From positions 92,221 to 156,220 of the forward strand of contig NZ_PYFX01000012.1 in the NCBI RefSeq assembly GCF_003020115.1: a stretch of DNA of 64,000 nucleotides, written 5' to 3'. Position numbers and translations under genes: made by a program. Shown here piece by piece: positions 25,058 through 33,688 of the stretch; within the stretch, counting starts at the first letter, position 1; the number at the start of each line of letters is the position of its first letter. The stretch comes from Bradyrhizobium sp. MOS002. GTDB taxonomy: Bacteria; Pseudomonadota; Alphaproteobacteria; Rhizobiales; Xanthobacteraceae. Below the pieces are notes generated by a model that did not search any database, had not been told where the DNA came from, and saw nothing but the letters and a program-made list of their open reading frames with translations.

Positions 25058-27994
25058 ATGAATTCAGAAGACCACGGTGCGCACGTCGCTGCGTATTGGT
25101 CGTACTTGTCGACAAAGAAATACTTCACCCGGGATGCCCAAGCGCAACTGATAAGAGCTGAAAGGAATGCGCTCAACGAAGGCCGGATGGCGCGGCGCGG
25201 AGTCGGGCCGGAATTTCCATGGACCGGGCTCGCACTTTCCGGCGGCGGCATCCGGTCGGCGACCTTCAGCCTCGGCGTTCTGCAAGCGCTCGCACGGAAC
25301 GATATCCTCAAGCATTTCGATTTCATCTCGTCGGTGTCGGGCGGCGGCTATATCGGCGCTTCGCTGCAATGGTGGTGGACCCAGGGACAAAACGGCGTTG
25401 GGCCTGAGAACTTTCCGTATGGGCCTGGATCTGTGGGAGCGGACCAGACGCCGCCATTTGCAACCAAACAGCAGCGCTCGAGGCTGAGCTTCCTCAGAAG
25501 TCACGGGAAATATCTGATACCCGGTCAGGGCATCAACATATGGTCGGCTCTGGCAGTCGTGCTCAGAACGGTCCTGCTCAGCGTTGTGGTCTGGATCCCG
25601 CTTCTGACACTGCTGACGTTCCTAATCCTGCTCGTCGATTTTCATGTCGTGGATAAAGCCATCAACGCGACGTCGGGCCGACCTGAGACCCATCCCGCGA
25701 TCTCCTCGCCGTTTGCGAGCTTTTTCACCGGGCGGGAGGTCGCCAAGCTGGACGTCGACAAGCCGGAGGTCGCCAAGGCGGAACAGCCGGCGGCCAAGAC
25801 TTCGCCTTCAGCGAACCTGGGACCTTCCGGCGCCGATTCGACGCCTGCCGCACCGGGGATCGAGGCGGTGAAGCAGAAGAGCGACATCGTCAATGAGAAT
25901 GAAACGGCGGTGGATAACGGAAAGACCGCTACCGCGCCTGCAGCCAGCCCGGAACCATCCAGCGCCGATGCCACGCCCGCGACAAAGGGAATCGAAGATG
26001 CCAAGCACAAGAGCGACATCGTCAACAGGAGTGGCACGGCGGCGAATGACGGAAAGAGAAAGGACGCAAGACTGCGGCAAGCCTTAGCGGAGGCCCTCGC
26101 GCCGCGGACGTTGTTCGCTGTGCTGCACTGGCTGGCGCTCCTGGGCGCCGCGCTGTTCGTCGTCGTGGCGCTTGTTTTCGCCCTGCTCAGCGGAGCTTCA
26201 GAAAAGCCGAGGCCAAAAGGAATCGGCTTCTGGCTCCTGCTCGCGCTCGGTGTGATTTGCTTGGTCATTGCAGGTTTCCTTCTGTCGAGGAAGGAACTGG
26301 CGGATTTCGTAGATATGGATTGGGTTCTCGTGGTGCTATTCAGCCTGGTCGGCGCCACGATCGTCGGCCGATCCGCCGTCGACAGCGACCCCAGTGGAAG
26401 CTACAGCCTCCGGCGCAATCTCGAACTGTGGTTCGGGCGATGGTTTCTTCGCTGGGTCGTCATCGCAGTGCTGGGCATTGTTCCGCTGTTGCCCCTCTAT
26501 GCGATTTCGGCTTCCGCCGACAAACTTGGCTCTTCATGGCATGTCGTTGGGGCGGTGCTCACGATCCTGAGCGGCGCGATCTCCGCGCTCTACGGATACT
26601 ATCTCAAGCTGAAGAACTGGATGCCCGGACTCGCCGGCCAGATCTTCGCACCCGCCGGCGCCGCCGTCTTTCTGCTCGGCACGTTGACGATCAGCTACAC
26701 GCTCTCGATATTTGCAATAGCCTCACTGACGACCGACGCGAAGGCCCTCGCCGACGAGCTCGCTGACACGAGACACCTGCTTCAACAGATCTTCCCGCCT
26801 GTGTTCATTCTGGCGATCCTGGTCGGCTGGCTCGCCAACCTCAACCATGTCGGCCTGCATCGCTTTTATCGCGATCGCCTGATGGAAGTATTCATGCCGA
26901 GGCCGGCGGCCGTGAGACAAAATCGCGTCTCCGCTTCGACGGGGGCCGATCTCCTGAACGTCGGCGATCTCAAATCGTCCGGGGGCATGGCTGGACAGCC
27001 GCGGGACCTGGGACGCGTGCCCTACCCGCTCGTGAATGCATTTGCCTTTCTTACCGACAGCAGCGATGGACGCGTTGAGCTGCGCGGCGGCGACAACTTC
27101 CTCATCTCCCCACTTTACGTCGGATCGCGCGTCACGGGCTGGCGCAAGACGAACGACTATTGCGACATCCATGGCCCTCTCACGCTTGCGACGGCCATGG
27201 CGGTCTCCGGTGCGGCCGTGAACTCCAACGCCGGATATATCGGGACCGGCCTCACCAGGGACCGCCTGGTCTCGGCCGTCATGACCATCCTGAACATGCG
27301 CCTTGGCGCGTGGATCGGAAATCCGAAGCAGGCGCGGCCGGGGCCTCGACGGTCCTATGTTCCAACGATGCTGAGGCGCCGAAAGACGCCGTCCTATCTC
27401 TTCCCGATGCTGACGTCGGGATTGTTCAGCGTGCCGACGCAGGACAGCCGGTTCATCGAGGTCTCCGACGGCGGGAACTTCGAGAATCTCGGCATTTACG
27501 AATTGATCAGGCGAGAGGTCGGCGTGATCCTCGTCGTCGACGGTGAAGCCGACCCGACGCTGGCGTTCCCCGCGCTCGTTTCGGCCATCAACCGGGTCAA
27601 GGAGGATTTTGGCGCGACGATTCGGCTGTCCAATCTGCAAGGACCGGATCAGCTTCTCCCCAGCGCGTCGCTGACCGGCTATCCGGAAGGCGCGAAATTC
27701 GCGCAATCCCCGTTCATGATCGGCGAGATTTCCTATGCGGGGTCAAAGAAGGGAGTCCTCATCTACATCAAGGCAACCTTGATCAAGGAGCTCGACTTCA
27801 CAACCTACGGCTACCGCGCTGGCAGCACGGATTTTCCACATGAAGGGACGGAGGACCAGTTCTTCAGCGAGGCCCAGTTCGAGGCCTACCGGAATCTGGG
27901 CTTCGTATGCGCCGAGAGGATGATCGCGGGAACAGGGATCGCCAAATGGATCAATTCGGACAGCCACCCGCCGGCTCAGGTGGCCGGCCTGTGA
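25058..27994 (+). CDS. Patatin-like phospholipase with an internal polytopic membrane domain
   Basis: 978 residues from an ATG at 25058. The N-terminal patatin signature is clear: oxyanion loop LSGGGIRSATFSLG (about residues 60-73) and nucleophile SVSGGGYIG (GxSxG, about 93). The catalytic Asp lies far away in VSDGGNFENLG (about residue 804). Between them are about eight hydrophobic helices and, at about residues 245-330, a low-complexity duplication: PGIEAVKQKSDIVN...DNGK and KGIEDAKHKSDIVN...NDGK. The Ser-Asp dyad is thus split by a membrane insert, suggesting a lipid hydrolase built into the inner membrane. No phage or secretion-effector genes flank it. Convergent with the next small membrane gene. 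Confidence 0.85.
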   Translation: MNSEDHGAHVAAYWSYLSTKKYFTRDAQAQLIRAERNALNEGRMARRGVGPEFPWTGLALSGGGIRSATFSLGVLQALARNDILKHFDFISSVSGGGYIGASLQWWWTQGQNGVGPENFPYGPGSVGADQTPPFATKQQRSRLSFLRSHGKYLIPGQGINIWSALAVVLRTVLLSVVVWIPLLTLLTFLILLVDFHVVDKAINATSGRPETHPAISSPFASFFTGREVAKLDVDKPEVAKAEQPAAKTSPSANLGPSGADSTPAAPGIEAVKQKSDIVNENETAVDNGKTATAPAASPEPSSADATPATKGIEDAKHKSDIVNRSGTAANDGKRKDARLRQALAEALAPRTLFAVLHWLALLGAALFVVVALVFALLSGASEKPRPKGIGFWLLLALGVICLVIAGFLLSRKELADFVDMDWVLVVLFSLVGATIVGRSAVDSDPSGSYSLRRNLELWFGRWFLRWVVIAVLGIVPLLPLYAISASADKLGSSWHVVGAVLTILSGAISALYGYYLKLKNWMPGLAGQIFAPAGAAVFLLGTLTISYTLSIFAIASLTTDAKALADELADTRHLLQQIFPPVFILAILVGWLANLNHVGLHRFYRDRLMEVFMPRPAAVRQNRVSASTGADLLNVGDLKSSGGMAGQPRDLGRVPYPLVNAFAFLTDSSDGRVELRGGDNFLISPLYVGSRVTGWRKTNDYCDIHGPLTLATAMAVSGAAVNSNAGYIGTGLTRDRLVSAVMTILNMRLGAWIGNPKQARPGPRRSYVPTMLRRRKTPSYLFPMLTSGLFSVPTQDSRFIEVSDGGNFENLGIYELIRREVGVILVVDGEADPTLAFPALVSAINRVKEDFGATIRLSNLQGPDQLLPSASLTGYPEGAKFAQSPFMIGEISYAGSKKGVLIYIKATLIKELDFTTYGYRAGSTDFPHEGTEDQFFSEAQFEAYRNLGFVCAERMIAGTGIAKWINSDSHPPAQVAGL

Positions 27995-28010
27995 GCATAA
28001 CCACCGCGGC

Positions 28011-28580
28011 TCAGACCGCGAAGCGGGACCAAAACACGAAGACGAACAGCATCGCCCAATTGAGCAGGACGAGCGCGGCGACTGTCGTCAGCGACGGCAG
28101 GTAAAGGCGGCGGGCCGAACGTCCGATCAGGAGGCAACCCAGCAATACGCCCACCAACGCATAGGCAAAGCCAAGCAGGGCATCGACGGGGTTGCGGCTT
28201 GTCACGGCGAGCAGATTGACCAGAAAGTCCTCGACCGGTTGCACCACCAGAAGATCTTGGGGAACAATAAACGCAAGAAGCGTGAGCAGCCAGGTCAGGA
28301 CGTAGACCCTGGCGGCTGCGATCCGCGAAGCGGGCTGCGTCGCAACCCCGCTGAGCAGGACCAGCGCCAGGGCCGGAACGAGGCCAATGGCCCAGATATC
28401 GAAGCGATCGATCAGGAAAACGTTGTGCTCGGCCGCGAACGTCTTCGCGACGACGAACAGCAGACAAACGGCCAAGAGTTCGGCGGCCAGCCAGCCATCG
28501 AACGTTCCTGCGCTACGCCCCCTCGGTCCGTAGGACGACGAAGGCTGCGCCGTCTCGTCTTTCAACAGAAGAAGGGACAT
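28011..28580 (-). CDS. Hypothetical polytopic membrane protein
   Basis: 189 residues from an ATG at 28580. Four to five hydrophobic helices (around WLAAELLAVCLLFVVAKTF, IWAIGLVPALALVLLSGVA, YVLTWLLTLLAFIVP, LLGFAYALVGVLLGCLLIG, TVAALVLLNWAMLFVFVFW). No family with known function recognised. The stop is 17 bp from the stop of the patatin-like gene (convergent). The next minus-strand gene upstream ends 64 bp before its start, so the two may form a unit. Confidence 0.7.
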   Translation of the reverse strand: MSLLLLKDETAQPSSSYGPRGRSAGTFDGWLAAELLAVCLLFVVAKTFAAEHNVFLIDRFDIWAIGLVPALALVLLSGVATQPASRIAAARVYVLTWLLTLLAFIVPQDLLVVQPVEDFLVNLLAVTSRNPVDALLGFAYALVGVLLGCLLIGRSARRLYLPSLTTVAALVLLNWAMLFVFVFWSRFAV

Positions 28581-28643
28581 CTATTCGACCTATCCAACAA
28601 GGCTACTCCGTCAGCTTCTACGAATTGCGTTAATCGCGAGTTA

Positions 28644-29519
28644 TCACCGGGACATGTTCCACTGCGATTCGTCGCCCCGCACCGGAAATTGTTCAGATCC
28701 TGTCACCCGCTCCAGATCATTGATCCTGACAAAGAAGTTCGGCTGGGCAACCGTCAGGGTAAACGCCACGCATGCGATACGGTTCTCGTCAGTCTGGTAA
28801 CGACGTACCTCTACGTTACGATTGCTGAAGGCCCCTGCGAAAGAAGGAGATACCCCCAATGCGGCAATTAAGCGACTCTTGAACTGGGCCACGACAACGC
28901 CGGTTGTGAAGGAAAATTGCCCGCGATTGCTCCTGCCGCCAAAGCTGTCGCTCGTCAGGTCATTAGACTCCTTGCACTGGTCGCGCCGCCCCACATAGGC
29001 GGAATGCAGCCCGCCCTCGATAACGGATTTTTCGGCCCATGGGATACGCGACACACTATCATGATACCTATCATAGGATTCGCCGCGAACCTGTCCCTCG
29101 AACGAGGAGGATTTGAAGACATATTTCCTTGGGCATTCCGGGCGTGGATAGGGTCGGGCCGGCTCGATGCGCCTGAGACCGACCATTTCCGGCCCTGGCG
29201 GGGCGGGGTCGGCGCCCAGCATGCGACCGCTCTTGATCACGAGCATTCCAGGCCTGCCTTGCGGCAGCCAGTTCTCGCGGGCGACATAGATGAAGTCCAC
29301 TTCCGTGGGCCGCTTGCTGTCGATGGAAGGATCAGTGGCCAACTGCGTCCACCCCACAGTCCTGGGCGCCAGATGCGGCCGATAGAACAGAGCGCCGTCC
29401 TGCAACTGAGAGAGATCGGCCTTCATTCCCCCACATAGAACAGTTTGGCCGGCGGCCGGATCGACGGCCGCCGCGAAAACGACGGCCAGTGCTGCGACAG
29501 CAAGGATTTTGCTCTTCAT
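28644..29519 (-). CDS. Hypothetical secreted protein
   Basis: 291 residues from an ATG at 29519, where a Sec signal begins (MKSKILAVAALAVVFAAAVDPAAG); a longer frame upstream has no signal and was rejected. The mature part has several Cys (VLCGGM, RPECPRKY, RRDQCKES, RIACVAF) that may form disulfides, consistent with export. There are no transmembrane helices in the mature protein and no known domain. It may be co-transcribed with the membrane gene downstream and is divergent from the SMP-30-like gene. Confidence 0.65.
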   Translation of the reverse strand: MKSKILAVAALAVVFAAAVDPAAGQTVLCGGMKADLSQLQDGALFYRPHLAPRTVGWTQLATDPSIDSKRPTEVDFIYVARENWLPQGRPGMLVIKSGRMLGADPAPPGPEMVGLRRIEPARPYPRPECPRKYVFKSSSFEGQVRGESYDRYHDSVSRIPWAEKSVIEGGLHSAYVGRRDQCKESNDLTSDSFGGRSNRGQFSFTTGVVVAQFKSRLIAALGVSPSFAGAFSNRNVEVRRYQTDENRIACVAFTLTVAQPNFFVRINDLERVTGSEQFPVRGDESQWNMSR

Positions 29520-29730
29520 GAGTATCGTTGCCCCATCAATATCTCGAGGGCACCGCAATATATGGATGACCTTCGCCCTCTGGTTGTGCGGATATAGCAT
29601 GCAGATTCGGCTTTCGCCATGCTCGAGTGGCCCGAGATAGCCCTCCCCCTCGCAACCGTCATCGGACCGCACTACCTTCCCCCTGCTCGGCCGGATCAAC
29701 CGGCCAGCCGAACATGATCGGGAGGACGCG

Positions 29731-30951
29731 ATGACACGCCAAAAGCAGCGTGACCAGGATGCTGCGCTTTCACGACGAACGCTCGTTCAGGGGCTTGCGC
29801 TCGGCGCCGCCACTTTGGCCGGCGCCGGCTCCGCGCTGGCCCAGACCGGACCTGCCGCGCCGCCGACGACGATTACCACCCCGCCACGCGATTTCGGTCC
29901 CAACGGCGCGCCGACCACCTATTTCTGGGACCCCGACGTGATCGCGGTCGATCCGTCCTTCAACGATCTCGCGCAGCCCAACACGGCGATCAAGCGTCTC
30001 TATACCGGCGTGCTGTGGGCTGAAGGCCCGGCATGGAGTGCACAGGGCCGCTATCTGCTCTGGAGCGACATTCCCAACAACAGGCAGATGCGCTGGAGCG
30101 AAGACGACGGTCGCGTCAGCGTGTTCCGATCGCCGTCCAACAACTCCAATGGCAACTCGTTCGACTTTCAGGGCCGCCAGCTCTCTTGCGAACATTTGAC
30201 CCGGCGGGTCACGCGTTATGAACATGACGGCACCGCGACCGTGCTTTGCGACAACTACAACGGCAAGAAGCTGAACTCGCCGAACGACGTCGTCGCGCAT
30301 CCTGACGGCAGCTACTGGTTTACCGATCCGCCCTATGGCGGCCAGCTCTACGAAGGCGAGCCCGACGCCGCGGGCGGTCCGAGCAACACCAGTGGCAAGC
30401 TCAATCCGCGGATTGGACAGCCGGCCGGCTTCGCACCGGGCAAGCGCGAGCTGCCGACCAATTGCTATCGCATCGACCCTAGCGGCCGTGTCGATCTCGT
30501 CGTCACCGAGGAGCAGGTGCCAGATCCGAACGGGCTGTGTTTCTCGCCGGACTTCAAGAAGCTCTACGTCGTGTCAACCGGCAAGGGACCCGGCGACACC
30601 GGGCCCGGCGGCAAGGGCGAGATCTTCGTGTTCGACGTCGGCGCCGACAACAAGCTCACCAACCACAAGCGGTTCAGCGAGTGCGTGATCGACGGCGTGA
30701 AGTGCGGGCCGGACGGCGTGCGCTGCGACGTCAACGGCAACGTCTGGGCGTCTAGCAACGCCGGCCGTGCCGTCGGCTACAGCGGCGTGACGACCTGGTC
30801 GCCGGACGGCAAGCTGCTCGGCCGCATCCGGCTGCCCGAAGTGTGCGGCAACGTCTGCTTCGGCGGCCCCAAGCGCAACCGCCTGTTCATGGCCGCGAGC
30901 CAGTCGCTCTATGCGGTGTACACGGCCACGCAGGGCGCAGGCCCGGGCTGA
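29731..30951 (+). CDS. Tat-exported SMP-30/gluconolactonase/LRE-like beta-propeller protein
   Basis: 406 residues. N-terminal Tat signal (LSRRTLVQGLALGAATLAGAG), then a six-bladed propeller of the SMP-30/gluconolactonase family. The expected metal ligands are present: Glu in WAEGPAWSAQG, Asn/Asp in LNSPNDVVAHPDG, Asn in DPNGLCFSPD. The family hydrolyses sugar lactones or related esters. Export to the periplasm fits sugar-acid catabolism, but the substrate is not readable. The 212 bp upstream (29520-29730) is shared with a divergent gene, and about 200 bp downstream (30952-31149) shows no gene. Confidence 0.88.
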   Translation: MTRQKQRDQDAALSRRTLVQGLALGAATLAGAGSALAQTGPAAPPTTITTPPRDFGPNGAPTTYFWDPDVIAVDPSFNDLAQPNTAIKRLYTGVLWAEGPAWSAQGRYLLWSDIPNNRQMRWSEDDGRVSVFRSPSNNSNGNSFDFQGRQLSCEHLTRRVTRYEHDGTATVLCDNYNGKKLNSPNDVVAHPDGSYWFTDPPYGGQLYEGEPDAAGGPSNTSGKLNPRIGQPAGFAPGKRELPTNCYRIDPSGRVDLVVTEEQVPDPNGLCFSPDFKKLYVVSTGKGPGDTGPGGKGEIFVFDVGADNKLTNHKRFSECVIDGVKCGPDGVRCDVNGNVWASSNAGRAVGYSGVTTWSPDGKLLGRIRLPEVCGNVCFGGPKRNRLFMAASQSLYAVYTATQGAGPG

Positions 30952-31149
30952 GCCCGCGCGAGAGACCACAAGCACGGGCGTCGGCGTGGACCGCCGGCGC
31001 CCGCGGTTCCCTGATCGCAATCAAGCTATGCCCCGGGCAAATCTCCGCCATCAATCCAACGAAGATTGAATCGCGCGGCAAGGCCGCAGCGCGGCGCGAA
31101 GACATGATGCTCTTCGTTCCCGCGCCCGACTTGAACCGGGAGTTGCGCG

Positions 31150-32334
31150 ATGCGCCGTATGCCAAACGACACCATCATCGTCAGCGTTGGGACCCAGCAA
31201 TTCGTCACTGAGTTCGGAGACCCGGGCCTGCCGAACGACGGCCGCGGCGGAAGCGACAAGATGATCGCGACCGTCGACGGGAGCAACGCGGTCCTGACAT
31301 TCGTTGGCGACGACCAGGGCCTGCAAGGACATTCTCACGGAGGAAACGACCATCTCGCTGCGACCGTCACGGGCTTCGGCGATTACGTGTTCGTCGACGG
31401 CGATGCGCAGGCGATGTCCGGCCACGCCCGTGGCGGCAACGATGTATTTTACGTCGATGCATCGACATCGATCTACGCGACACTCGGTGTTTTTGGCGAT
31501 GCCGAAACCGCCATGTCAGCCGACACGAAAGGCGGCAATGACGTCGTCATTGCATCGATGGGAAACAGATCGTCCGGCGCGTTCAGCGGAGACTCCGGCA
31601 GTTCGATGAGCGATCATGCGCAAGGCGGCAATGATATCCTCAGCGTGACCCAGGTCGGCATTTACGGCGGCGCTTCGATATCGGGCGAGGCCCTCGTGTC
31701 CATGAGCGGCGATGCGCGCGGCGGCAACGACATCCTGATCTACACCGTCGGTGCCGCGGCCCAATCCGGCGGCGCGTCCCTGGTCGGAGACGCAGGCTAC
31801 ATGAGCGACGATACCCGTGGCGGCAACGATATCCTGATCGCGGCTGTCAACGGCAACCCGGACTCCACGTCCATCGTGCTCGTGGGAGATGCCTCGAACA
31901 TGTCAGGCAACGCGCATGGCGGAGATGATATCCTCCTCGGCAGCAACCGCGACGATTGGCTGTATGGCGATGCACAGACCTACGCCCCGTTCACAGCCGG
32001 CTCGATCACGGGCGGCAAGGACATGCTGAATGGCGGTGGCGGAAATGACCAGCTCTGGGGCGGACCGAACGACGACAGATTCGTCTTCAACCAGGGCTCG
32101 GGCCTCGACGTGATCAACGATTTCGACGAGGGTAACAAGGCTGTCGGCAGCACGGCGCGAGAGCATGATTTGATCAATTTGCACGATTACGGCTTCGCAG
32201 ACTGGGCGGCGCTGAAAGGCCTGATCAGTGATGACAGCACAGGAAACGCGATGATCCATCTGACGGCGACCGACACGATCACGCTGGAGGGGGTCCATAC
32301 CGCGGATCTCCATGCGAAGGATTTCATTGTGTAA
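31150..32334 (+). CDS. RTX-like calcium-binding repeat protein with an unusual GGND repeat
   Basis: 394 residues from an ATG at 31150 with GGGAG 7-8 nt upstream. There is no N-terminal signal peptide. From about residue 30 to 270 it consists of eight imperfect units of about 30-37 residues built on 'GDA..MSGDARGGNDIL', seen as GHSHGGNDHL, GHARGGNDVF, ADTKGGNDVV, DHAQGGNDIL, GDARGGNDIL, DDTRGGNDIL and GNAHGGDDIL. A conventional RTX stretch follows (LYGDA, GGGGNDQLWGGPNDDRFVF), with a C-terminal domain ending in DFIV as in type I secretion substrates. Probably exported by a type I system encoded elsewhere. Followed 9 nt later by a FAD oxidoreductase. Confidence 0.8.
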   Translation: MRRMPNDTIIVSVGTQQFVTEFGDPGLPNDGRGGSDKMIATVDGSNAVLTFVGDDQGLQGHSHGGNDHLAATVTGFGDYVFVDGDAQAMSGHARGGNDVFYVDASTSIYATLGVFGDAETAMSADTKGGNDVVIASMGNRSSGAFSGDSGSSMSDHAQGGNDILSVTQVGIYGGASISGEALVSMSGDARGGNDILIYTVGAAAQSGGASLVGDAGYMSDDTRGGNDILIAAVNGNPDSTSIVLVGDASNMSGNAHGGDDILLGSNRDDWLYGDAQTYAPFTAGSITGGKDMLNGGGGNDQLWGGPNDDRFVFNQGSGLDVINDFDEGNKAVGSTAREHDLINLHDYGFADWAALKGLISDDSTGNAMIHLTATDTITLEGVHTADLHAKDFIV

Positions 32335-32343
32335 GGGAGAATC

Positions 32344-33447
32344 ATGCGCGTTGTGATCTGCGGCGGCGGCGTGATCGGCGCCTGCACCGCCTGGTTTCTT
32401 CGACGTCACGGCATCGATGTCATCGTCGTGGAACGAACCGAGGTGGCGGCCGCCGCGTCAGGCAAGGCGGGCGGCTTCCTCGCGCGCGATTGGTGCGAGG
32501 GCTCACCGCTCGATGCGCTGGCGCGACGGAGCTTTGCGATCCATGCGCAACTGCCGGAAGAGATCGCAGGCGATTGGGGCTATCGCCCGATGACCGCTTA
32601 CAGCGGCTTCGTTGCTGCCGACGGCCATCCGCGCCGCGATGCGCCGTCCGCGCTCGGCTGGCTCAGCGACGGCGTCATCATCGCCCAGCGCATCGGCACG
32701 GTGGAGACCACTGCGATCGTTCACCCCAAAAAATTCACCTCAGCCGTGATGAACGCGACGCTCGCGCAAGGCGCCGAGCTTCGCAGCGGCCACGTGACCG
32801 GCATCATGCGCGATGCGGACGGCACGACCGCGACGGGTGTCGAGGTCGACGGCCGCATCGTCGAGGCGGACGCCGTCGTGATCACGATGGGACCATGGTC
32901 GCTGCTCGCCGCGCAATGGATGAGCCTGCCCGCCGTCTACGGCCAGCGCAGCCCGAGCATCGTCTACGACACCGGCACGGATGCGCCGGCCGATGCGCTG
33001 TTCCTGGATTATGAGGAGAATGGCGGTGCCGTGTCGATCGAGGTCTTTCCTCGCGCCGACGGCAGCACGCATATCACCGCTCTCTCCGACATCGCACCGC
33101 TTCCGCTCGATCCGGCCGCCGTGACGCCGGACCACGACGCCATCGCGCGCCTGCAAACCATGTCCGAGCGGCTGTCGCCGCTGTTCCGCGCCGAGAGGAT
33201 CATCGCGCGGCAGGCCTGCTTTCGTCCCGTGACACAGGACGGCCTGCCGCTGATCGGCAAGGTGCCGAAAAGTGAAGGTCTTTATGTTGCGACAGGCCAC
33301 AATGTGTGGGGCATCCTGAATGCGCCCGCCACCGGCGAGGCCATGGCGCAACTGATCGCGGAGGGCGCGACGCGCGAGGTGGATATCTCACCATTTGATC
33401 CCGCTCGGCTCCAGCCGCTTGATCCTTCGCTGCTGCAAGCGCGCTGA
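32344..33447 (+). CDS. FAD-dependent oxidoreductase (DAO/glycine oxidase family)
   Basis: 367 residues. The N-terminal Rossmann motif VVICGGGVIGACTAWFL (GxGxxG) and the Glu that binds the ADP ribose (IVVERTE) define the D-amino-acid oxidase/glycine oxidase-like family. The C-terminal FAD motif is visible as CFRPVTQDGLPLIGKVP followed by LYVATGHNVWGILNAPATG. It probably oxidises an amine or amino/imino acid; the substrate cannot be assigned. Start ATG at 32344 with GGGAG upstream, only 9 nt after the repeat protein, so the two are probably co-transcribed, an odd pairing. Confidence 0.88.
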   Translation: MRVVICGGGVIGACTAWFLRRHGIDVIVVERTEVAAAASGKAGGFLARDWCEGSPLDALARRSFAIHAQLPEEIAGDWGYRPMTAYSGFVAADGHPRRDAPSALGWLSDGVIIAQRIGTVETTAIVHPKKFTSAVMNATLAQGAELRSGHVTGIMRDADGTTATGVEVDGRIVEADAVVITMGPWSLLAAQWMSLPAVYGQRSPSIVYDTGTDAPADALFLDYEENGGAVSIEVFPRADGSTHITALSDIAPLPLDPAAVTPDHDAIARLQTMSERLSPLFRAERIIARQACFRPVTQDGLPLIGKVPKSEGLYVATGHNVWGILNAPATGEAMAQLIAEGATREVDISPFDPARLQPLDPSLLQAR

Positions 33448-33688
33448 ACCATAGCTGCTTATCGACCGTCGTTGTGCGCGCCTGCGACAGCGGCGCATGC
33501 CCACCGGCGAAATCTGCATGCCTGCGCGTGAAACGGGTCTGACAGCTTTCCTGCCCGCTATTTGCGCAGCGCTAGACTTTAGTCCGTGCCTCACAATCCT
33601 GAACGCGGTTTCACTTGCCGAGAATGTCTCCGCCGGTATAGTCGCGACATAATGGCTCATAAGAGGCCTGTCGAAGGGAGAGAACAAG
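33448..33688. promoter_or_regulatory. Upstream region of the branched-chain amino-acid-type ABC operon
   Basis: 241 bp without a gene. It must contain the promoter of the five-gene transport operon. A stretch CCTGCCCGCTATTTGCGC near 33550 was checked as a sigma-54 site and rejected (GG at -24 is missing). No operator was recognised. Confidence 0.35.

Noticed and set aside
31330..31960. Regularly spaced repeats suggestive of a CRISPR-like array
   Set aside because: The repeats are codon-level repeats inside the RTX-like coding sequence, with no constant DNA repeat or unique spacers.
33541..33570. Possible sigma-54 promoter (CTGCCCGC...TTGC)
   Set aside because: The invariant GG of the -24 element is missing.
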